Shown: one piece after another, positions 56,020-64,000 of the stretch
How positions within the stretch are numbered: the stretch's first letter is position 1
How the letters are laid out: each line of letters begins with the position of its first letter
Assembly: GCA_935421135.1 (NCBI GenBank)
Contig: OW285192.1
Coordinates: 7,097,501 to 7,161,500 of the forward strand
Length of the DNA: 64,000 bases
Direction of reading: 5' to 3'
From: Bugulina stolonifera
Lineage: Eukaryota; Bryozoa; Gymnolaemata; Cheilostomatida; Bugulidae
The notes under the pieces: model-generated
Told to the model about the DNA's origin: nothing
Seen by the model: the letters and a program-made list of their open reading frames with translations, nothing else
Database searches by the model: none
Program-made: the position numbers and the translations under genes

Positions 56020-59000
56020 ATGGCCCCGTTCGCCGCGGTCATGGCTGTGCTCATGGTAGTCTTAAGCATACTGTACAGGCTGTTTTCAGATAGAGAGAAT
56101 CAACTGCATGTAAATCATCAACAACTAACTGAGTTAATAGATAAAGGTGATGTGAGAAGATTTAGTGAAGTGCTGACCTCTCTGTCACCTGCTGCCAGGT
56201 TTAAGGTGCTCAGTAAGCAGGACAGTATTGGTAGAAGTGTGTTATACCTTGTGGTTAGTAAAAACTGTGGAGGAGTAGTAAAATGTTTGATTGACTCTCT
56301 ACTACCAGCTGACTTGAGTAATCTACTAATGATACAGAAGAATAATGGATACACAGCTCTACATATGGCAGCAGACAATGGGTACACTGAGACAGTGAAA
56401 TGTATGATTGACTCTCTACCACCAGCTGACTTGAGTAATCTACTAATGATACAGGAGAATAGTGGATTCACAGCTGTATACATAGCAGCACTCAAGGGGT
56501 ACACTGAAGGTGCGTTTACACTACACCAACTCCAACACCAACTCCGTCACCAACTCCAACCTCCAACACCAACACCAACTCCGGCTCCCAACTATGTGTT
56601 TACACTATACCAACTAGTTGTTGACCACATAATCAATTAATTGCCAGTACCCACATCAAGCATGCTTGTACAAGTGTACCTGTACTGGGGTTATAGCAAA
56701 TAAGCAAAAAGCTTTGGATTTATTATCTACATGTATGATCAACAGCTAATCCTAGATTTGTGAAATGGCTGGTAGTTAGCTATTGGAAATTACACATGTA
56801 CTTCAAATTAAAGTTTTGTAAGTTTCACTTTGAATAGCTGGTGCTAGGAAAGGTTTTTCCCCATAATAAAGCTTTAGGTTTATCATCAATAATCCAGAGC
56901 CAATCCTAGATTTGCAAAACAGATGCTAGCTATAATTAAAACACTGAGTTCTGATTGGCCAATACCCTCCGACTTGTCGGAGTAACCCAGCACTGTTGGG
57001 TTGCTCCAACTCCGTCTCCGACAATAGGCATCTCCAACACCGACACCGACTTTTGTGTTTACACTACACCAACTTTGGCGGAGTTGGGCAGAAAAGACGG
57101 AGTTGGTGTCGGAGTTGGTGTAGTGTAAATGCAGCTTTAGACAGTGAAATGTATGATTGACTCTCTACTACCAGCTGACTTGAGTAATCTACTAATGATA
57201 CAGGAGAATAATGGATTCACAGCTCTACATATGGCAGCAGGCAATGGGCACACTAAGACAGTGAAATGTATGATTGACTCTCTACTACCAGCTGACTTGA
57301 GTAATCTACTAATGATACAGGAGAATAATGGATTCACAGCTCTACATATGGCAGCAGGCAATGGGTACACTGGGACAGTGAAATGTTTGATTGACTCTTT
57401 TACACCAGCAGACTTGAGTAATCTACTAATGATACAGGAGAATAATGGATTCACAGCTCTACACTTGGCAGCAGGCAATGGGTACACTGAGACAGTGAAA
57501 TGTTTGATTGACTCTTTTACACCAGCAGACTTGAGTAAACTACTAATGATACAGCAGAATAATAGATTCACAGCTCTACATATGGCAGCAGGCAATGGGT
57601 ACACTGAGACAGTGAAATGTATGATTGACTCTCTACCACCAGCTGACTTGAGTAAACTACTAATGATACAGCAGAATAATGGATTCACAGCTCTACATAT
57701 GGCAGCAGGCAATGGGCACACTGAGACAGTGAAATGTATGATTGACTCTCTACTACCAGCTGACTTGAGTAATCTACTAATGATACAGGAGAATAATGGA
57801 TTCACAGCTCTACATATGGCAGCAGGCAATGGGCACACTAAGACAGTGAAATGTATGATTGACTCTCTACTACCAGCTGACTTGAGTAATCTACTAATGA
57901 TACAGGAGAATAATGGATTCACAGCTCTACATATGGCAGCAGGCAATGGGTACACTGGGACAGTGAAATGTTTGATTGACTCTTTTACACCAGCAGACTT
58001 GAGTAATCTACTAATGATACAGGAGAATAATGGATTCACAGCTCTACACTTGGCAGCAGGCAATGGGTACACTGAGACAGTGAAATGTTTGATTGACTCT
58101 TTTACACCAGCAGACTTGAGTAAACTACTAATGATACAGCAGAATAATAGATTCACAGCTCTACATATGGCAGCAGGCAATGGGTACACTGAGACAGTGA
58201 AATGTTTGATTGACTCTTTTACACCAGCAGACTTGAGTAATCTACTAATGATACTGGAGAATAATGGATTCACAGCTCTACACTTGGCAGCAGTCAATGG
58301 GTACACTGAGACAGTGAAATGTATGATTGACTCTCTACCACTAGTAGACTTGAGTAATCTACTAATGATACAGGAGAATAATGGATTCACAGCTGTATAC
58401 ATAGCAGCAGGCAGGGGGCACACTGAGACAGTGAAATGTTTGATTGACTCTCTACTACCAGCTGACTTGAGTAATCTACTAATGATACAGAAGAATAATG
58501 GATACACAGCTCTACACTTGGCAGCAAGCAATGGGTACACTGAGACAGTGAAATGTTTGATTGACTCTCTACTACCAGCTGACTTGAGTAATCTACTAAT
58601 GATACAGGAGAATAATGGATTCACAGCTGTATACATAGCAGCAGGGTATGGGCACACTAAGACAGTGAAATGTTTGTTAGATAGAATGACACCATCCCAA
58701 GTCTTAAAAGCACTGGACATTAAGACTAACCAAAATATGACACCACTTGACATTGCTATAGAAGGAGGACATGTATCGACAGCCACCTGTATTCAGAGTG
58801 TGCAGCAGAGAGCAACAGAAGCTCTGAAAGGTAAGAATATGATGAAAGAAGTATGTAGATGTCACAAAGGAGTAAAATATTAGCACATATTTATACTAAA
58901 AGGTGACATTTAATCTTCATCCTCGGCCAATAAGATGATCATATACTCGAAATAAAAAATGTAGCTCTACCAGCCACTAAAATAATTTACTTATTTACAG

Positions 59001-62000
59001 TAATTTTGTATTTAACTGTGTAGTGTGACAAACCCAAAACAAACAGTGTTGATATTACATTGTAGGTCTACCTTGCATGAGGACTTATTAATTGTTCTTG
59101 TGACTTACAAGTACCCGACTCCATCCATTGCATATGACTAACTACATGTATATACACATAAAAAGGAAATTATTATAGCAAATATAGTAGAAACTTGAAG
59201 GCTATATTTTTTACTTCCTTGGCAGGAATCTACAGAACTTGAACCTGAGATGTTAAGGAAATACTTGACTGCCAGGAATGTTTTATCTGCTGAATAATTT
59301 AAGGTCATTTCAAATTCTAATGACATCAGCCAAACTTGGCTACACCGGACAACAGTTCTTTTCACATCTGCCAATTTTTGGAAAAATTCAATACTTTGAA
59401 CAATTTTCAGGATAGAGAGCACGCCCTTTCACACGTATAGTTTCTGCAACAAGTGCACAAAACGCCTGCAACATCATTTATTGACATCTGTTTATGACTA
59501 AAGGCTTGTTCACATAATAACAACACAGTGAACTAAAATTTTGAAGGTGAAGTTCAAGGTATAATCTCCTAAACAAAAGTATTTTTGCCAAGAACATAAT
59601 GCCACTGGCCAACTACTGGGTTAATCATTCCGATGTATTGGAAATGTCAATGGGCTGAACACTCGCAATCTTGCCACACTAGAACACACAGCTGCTCACA
59701 CAAACAGACTTTTGCCAAAAATCCTAATTTTAGTTGAAAGATGGCAATGCATAGGCACATTGCACAAAAGTACATTGTACACGTATGTTGCCATAATACA
59801 TGGTACAATTTTCCTTTAAATGTGGATAAGGTTCAACTAATATCAAAAGAGATGTTCATAGTACATAGTAATATCCGAAAGACATCCTAATGTGCATGCA
59901 GCATTACAATGCGTAACGCAAGCGCTCATTTTGCGATCTTGTGTGCATAAGGTGTCTTCGTGACCTAAACTTTAGACCCAGGCGGATTTACGAAAATATA
60001 TTTCGGCACACATCCGTAACAGAGTCGCCAACACACCGGCCTGGGCCAGACGTAAAATCCTCATTTTTGCGCGAAGAAATCAGGTGTGCCGATGAGCTAG
60101 GGATGGTTTCGTCCGGCTAAGCAAAATCCTAGGTTTTCTAGCCTTTATGAGTTTCTAATCATTCTACCCTATTCATTATATATATATATAACATAATAAT
60201 CATAAAGTATACTTTACAGATGATGATAGTGACTTCTCAGATGACGATCTCACATACGTGGATGAGATGAATGAAGGTGTGGATCTTATCAACTTACCAA
60301 TGAAACCTTGTGTCAAACAGAACGTCAGGGAGAAGTTCTACACAGAATCTGCAAGTTGATTTATAAATCAGTCAGCAGTAGATCTTGTAACACATAACTA
60401 TGCTTAGTCCTACAGGTTGGCCAAGCCACGGTGGATTACGAATTTGGAGAAAAGTGCATAAGGTACATGTACATAATATGACTACCACATGAAGGTATAA
60501 CATTGCGTGGCATATTGTAACTGTGTGGTAGCGATACCATGAAGTAGGTAAATTATGTGCTGTATACAATTGTGTACACTCTCTCCTACAGGTGTACAGA
60601 ATGTCACAACCTAGCAGAGGAAGGTGTTTAATTATTAACAATAAAGACTTTGATGTCCCAACTAAAACAGATCAAAAGCACCTGAGAAAAAGAGCTGGTT
60701 CCGAGATAGATGTGGAAAACCTCACCAGAGTCTTTGAGCAGTTGGACTTTGAATGCCTGGTGCTGACCAACAGGACTGCCGAGGTTTGAGCAGAATAATA
60801 GTGTGAAATAGAAAATCCCAGCTTTCCACCAATTTACTCTTTATACATGAATATATAAATTAACAGGAGGGCAAAAAATTCCAAGACAACGTGGAATTTC
60901 TATAACGTTTTCAGACAATTACATTATATTGTGAGTTTCCTGTAAAGAATAGATCAACATTCTACAATTTTGCAGGAAATGCCTCAAGATATAATGAAAG
61001 AAACTAATCACCTTGACTATCCAAAACTCGGAGTCAGTGTTCTGGTAGTTATGACTCATGGGACAAGACAAGGAATATTTGGTAGTGATGGCCGTCTAGT
61101 CTCTTACTCAGATATATTCGACCTTTTTTCAGCGTACAGCTTCGAAGCAATGGCTGGTAAACCAAAGTTGGTTTTGCTGCAGGCTTGTGCAGGAGGTATG
61201 TAAATTCTGTACATTCGCTATACATAGGCCTACTACAATGTCTCTCGACTCTCATAAAATATACCATCTATGTATTTACATGTACATGTATGAGTACGTG
61301 TATCTATAATTACCAAAGTTTACCACAGCTTCTAGGAATTCTATTTATTAATCAACATCATGTTTTCAGGTTTTCATGTTCATGACTACTAGCACCAAAA
61401 CAACGCTAGCTCAGCAGATGCCTAGCCTTAGTGTTGAGTGTGTAAGTGGGTTACTAGAAGGTATCCAATTTAGCCTCACTGTATGTCACAGCACTACATG
61501 GGTCATACAGTAGACTGGCATCCCGCCTACTGCATAACAGGTTTGGCACATATTATGCAGTGATGCTATTGGTTTTAGTACTGAAGAACCCTGGGACTTT
61601 ATCGTAAACCAAAGTCTAGTATAAGATGCTCGTATGTATACTCTTCGCTGCATAGAGTGCAAAGGCCACATATATATAGGGTGGGATATGTTATATTCTG
61701 ATGGCTAGGTACTCATAATACATATATATATTGTAATGGTTTCTGTGATTTGGTGCGGTCGTCCTTGGACGACTATCGACCCAGAAATGAAGTGCCTATG
61801 AGTGGTAATAGGACTTCGCATTACATGAAAGATCGAGCGGTCTCAGTAGCCCAAATACTACCAAAGACGACCCATCTGATCTCAAGTCCGACCTTCAGAC
61901 TATACAGTGAAAGAGAGTAGTTCAACCTAGTAGGCGGTTCGCAAAGCGAATGACCTAGTAAAAGGAAGAGAAAGTCCCTGTATCAAGTATAGATGTGTCT

Positions 62001-62661
62001 TTATTGAAAGCCAAGTGTAGACTGAGACAATGAACAGTAAAACAGTGCCCTTTATATAGTATAAGGACTTCCGGCCGACGTGACGTCGGGAAAAGACGAC
62101 GTGTGGTCGTCCGGAAGTTGCGCAACAAGATGGCCGCCGGAAGCCCGACGGCCGACCCAAAATAGGTCGGGTTCTACAAAAGTTGCTTATAATGGTCCAA
62201 TTCATGTACAAAATGAATATCAATGGATTCTGAGAGGTCGGGCCTCTGTACATGGGTATAAAAGGCATTAAAAGACTTAGATATAATCATACAATCATAT
62301 ATAACAATATAAGAGTAAAGTACAAGCAGATATATACATGTATGCACGCAATAATGAGTGTCAGATGTAAGATACGACTGGGCGTACCATCACAATATAC
62401 TAGATAATATGGAAAGATGTCACACAATTTTAGATCAATCAGTCCTTCTTGCAGATCGAAGAGACACCATGGGTCGGTGTGACGATGATGATGATGATGA
62501 CGATGATGATGACGATGCTGATGATGACGATGACGATGACGATGATGATGACGGCATCGGTGCAGTCAGTCCAGACAAAGAATTTCCAGAGACGCAGGCC
62601 CCCTTGACTGGAGAGTACCTGGCTACTGATGACTTGTATATCATGAAGCCAAGCTTCCATA
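56020..62661 (+). CDS. Membrane-anchored ankyrin-repeat caspase (3' end outside window)
   Basis: Seven exons join in phase: 56020-56509, 57145-58830, 60220-60354, 60416-60462, 60592-60783, 60976-61195 and 62455-62661, giving about 992 residues with the frame still open. Residues about 4-24 form a hydrophobic anchor. About 16 ankyrin units of 39 residues follow, then an Asp-rich linker (D-D-S-D-F-S-D-D-D). The caspase p20 subunit starts near Y-R-M-S-Q-P-S-R-G-R-C-L-I-I-N-N. The catalytic His is in M-T-H-G-T-R-Q-G and the catalytic Cys in Q-A-C-A-G-D. A p20/p10 linker with a poly-Asp run and the first p10 residues end the visible part. Caspases cut after Asp and act in cell death or immune signalling; ankyrin units usually bind partners. 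The rest of p10 should lie beyond 64000. Confidence 0.75.
56510..57144. mobile_element. MITE inside the ankyrin coding sequence, possibly spliced as an intron
   Basis: Inverted ends (gtgcgtttacactacaccaa at 56510 and, inverted, ttggtgtagtgtaaatgcagc near 57113-57133) bracket sequence rich in ccaactcc/ggagttgg words. The element interrupts an ankyrin unit between Y-T-E and V-K-C. Its left end supplies AG|GTGCGT and its right edge CTTTAGACAG|TG. Removal of 56510-57144 restores the ankyrin frame with loss of one residue. The interior contains stops in frame. The exact target duplication is unclear, perhaps GA. Confidence 0.7.
57145..58830. repeat. 117-bp tandem ankyrin-coding repeats with a 585-bp duplication
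   Basis: Fourteen units of 117 bp follow each other, each encoding N-G-F-T-A-L-H-M-A-A, a second helix (T-V-K-C-M-I-D-S-L) and a longer third segment (P-A-D-L-S-N-L-L-M-I-Q). A block of five units starting near 57245 recurs at an offset of 585 bp with almost no changes, showing recent internal duplication. The antisense frame is also open over most of the array, which I treat as a by-product. Confidence 0.9.
58885..60215. other. Intron 2 of the ankyrin-caspase gene
   Basis: Between the long ankyrin exon (donor aaag|gtaag at 58831) and the Asp-rich exon at 60220 I see no further exon. A short ta microsatellite lies near 60180-60190, just upstream of the acceptor. Confidence 0.5.
61732..62394 (-). 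mobile_element. Solo LTR in the caspase intron, copy of the 41 kb LTR
   Basis: Read on the minus strand it begins TGTGATGGTAC (62394) and ends ACCATTACA (61732), flanked by ATAT on both sides (4-bp duplication). It matches 41024-41830 closely over the 3' 540 bases but is shorter (663 against 807 bp) through changes in the U3 part. It lies antisense in the intron between the p20 exon and the poly-Asp exon, ending 60 bases before the acceptor. Confidence 0.8.
62481..62553 (+). repeat. GAT/GAC codon repeat coding for poly-Asp
   Basis: A pure run of gat and gac triplets with one gct encodes 23 Asp residues and one Ala in the p20/p10 linker of the caspase. It is a coding microsatellite and likely to vary in length between individuals. 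Confidence 0.9.
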
Positions 62662-62726
62662 GTAAGTCATTGAACTTATCACATCATTTTCTACAGTGTA
62701 GTCTAGCTGAAGATGTAATAATCTAG

Positions 62727-63294
62727 TGGCCCGGGACATTTAATAATGGGCCTCGGCCTACTTGATAGACATTTACACACTCTAAGTGTCTGTAGTTGTC
62801 TCGCTCAACCCATACTTGACCAATTGCTCTTGTACTTACCTTATTATACATGCATATAGCTACGCTTGTTAGTAACTTACTCTGTTATGCATTTCTTGGG
62901 CTATATGTTATAAATTGCTATGTGTAGCTGCCTTTTTATACCGATGTAATGGAGGTTGACGTCTCAGATATTGTTGTAATTAATTCTGCATATAGTTTGC
63001 ATCATTTTAAGCGTATTCTGTTTAAACCTGACTATTTCTCCGTCTGCCTTCGGCCACCTGGGAAACATCTTGTTGTGCAATTTCCGGATGATGCTACGTC
63101 ATCCTTTCACCGGAAACTTTTACCGGAAGTCTAAAACTACATGTATATAACGCGTGTACATTTGTATTGTTCTGTCAGTTGATGCTTGTATCTCAATAAA
63201 GACACTTTACTACTTATACAGAGTCTTCTTTCGTAGCTAAGGTTGCTTCCAGCTGATTAGGTCTTTAGACCTTGATGCCCGAACATCCTACTAC
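62727..63294 (+). mobile_element. Older LTR related to the 41/62 kb family
   Basis: Order and words follow the younger copies: tgcctttttatacc, gacgtctcagat, catcttgttgtgcaatttccgg, accggaagtc, a tatataacg box, then caataaagacacttt and an end at cctactaca. Divergence is high and no target duplication was found. It lies in the next caspase intron. Confidence 0.6.
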
Positions 63295-63299
63295 AGGGG

Positions 63300-64000
63300 C
63301 GTAGGTTAGAAATATTGAGTGGGGAGGCAGAAAGTTGGGTGGGGTGTGGGCACCCCCCCGCAAATGCACGCGCAGCGGAAAATTTTTAAATCTCACTGTC
63401 TGAAATGCAAAAATTAGACATACTAGCATCACTACAACAAGTACTCATTACTACTTCTGCTTAAAAACACAGTTACTAATACTTGCAACAGGAGTGAAAG
63501 TGTTACAGTACTATTACTAGCTAGTAGAATTTTATAATAACTACAATACTGCATGATTGTATCTTTTTACAAAGAGTCCATAGGCGCAACTGTATTTTAT
63601 AAATTAAAATTTTCAACTTTTAATAGCTGATTAACAACTATTGTCATTATAAATTAATTATTTAAAATAAATTCAAATTACATTTAAAATAAATATCTTT
63701 GTAAGAAAAGTGTAGTAGCCTATTAAAGCTGAAATAATATTAATAGTGTATTTATATCATATATAAATTTAAAATTAAAATATTTAATTATTGTTATATT
63801 ATTTTATTTTTAAATTAGTGTTTTTTCTTTACAATACATATTTAGATGTTAGTAGTGAATGTAGCAGTAGAGTGGTAGCTGTCAGTGGAGTGGCAATGGC
63901 TGGAATAAATAACTAAAATAAATGCAAAAACTTTCAATTATATTAAAAGAATAAATTACAAATATTTTTAAAAGAAGCCAAAATAATATTGGAATTAAAT
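63300..64000. other. AT-rich end of window, no exon found
   Basis: The missing p10 exon of the caspase was sought here in the required phase and not found. The sequence is AT-rich with gta/gca words near 63850-63890. Confidence 0.5.

Noticed and set aside
57137..58786. 549-codon antisense open frame over the ankyrin array
   Set aside because: It mirrors the 117-bp repeats (a multiple of three without antisense stops). The sense strand encodes clear ankyrin motifs and splices into the caspase.
61185..61195. Caspase judged inactive because Q-A-C-A-G differs from Q-A-C-R-G
   Set aside because: The fourth position varies among active caspases, and the catalytic Cys, the His in T-H-G and the following Gly-Asp are kept.
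63846..63915. Missing p10 exon of the caspase
   Set aside because: An acceptor-like atatttag is present and the required frame is open briefly, but the peptide is Ser/Val-rich repeat sequence and not p10.

Overview
This window is animal nuclear DNA. Its genes are split by many GT-AG introns, and it carries a recent Ty3/gypsy retrotransposon, a Polinton-like element, solo LTRs, foldback and Tc1 remnants, tRNA-derived SINEs, satellites and many short acatgtacatgta motifs. The gene content (caspase, F5/8-type C modular receptor, SLC18B1-like transporter, DOMON exon) fits a marine invertebrate. A sponge or another early-branching animal is plausible but not proven. All exon models come from reading splice sites and reading-frame phase by eye.

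Layout. 1-1600 is an imperfect GTA/GCA trinucleotide array. 1.6-8.1 kb holds no gene I can support. 8.1-11.0 kb has short phase-compatible minus-strand exons of an unrecognised gene. 11.1-16.8 kb is a transposon graveyard: interleaved foldback arms, an AT-rich stretch, and inverted Tc1 transposase remnants, one split by a 1.1 kb TIR element with its target duplication intact.

16.8-43.2 kb is one minus-strand gene of 20 predicted exons. It encodes about 1165 residues: signal peptide, many beta-sandwich modules including F5/8 type C (discoidin-like) domains, and a C-terminal membrane helix. Its introns hold a complete gypsy element (21067-25879), a 7.5 kb Polinton-like element (26103-33626) with its own spliced cargo gene and a palindromic minisatellite, a foldback element, an orphan DOMON exon on the opposite strand, and an LTR inserted in a 20-bp satellite.

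44.1-50.9 kb is a complete minus-strand SLC18B1-like MFS transporter of 11 coding exons and 474 residues, in which every exon phase closes. 51-56 kb is mostly gene-poor with SINEs and tandem repeats.

56.0-62.7 kb and beyond is the most striking locus. A plus-strand gene joins an N-terminal membrane anchor, about 16 unusual 39-residue ankyrin units and a caspase domain with catalytic His and Cys, followed by a poly-Asp tract in the p20/p10 linker. A 635-bp MITE interrupts the ankyrin coding sequence, but its ends supply GT and AG sites that would splice it out in frame. The p10 end is outside the window.

Two themes recur: modular receptor and signalling genes, and mobile elements lying at or very near exon boundaries.
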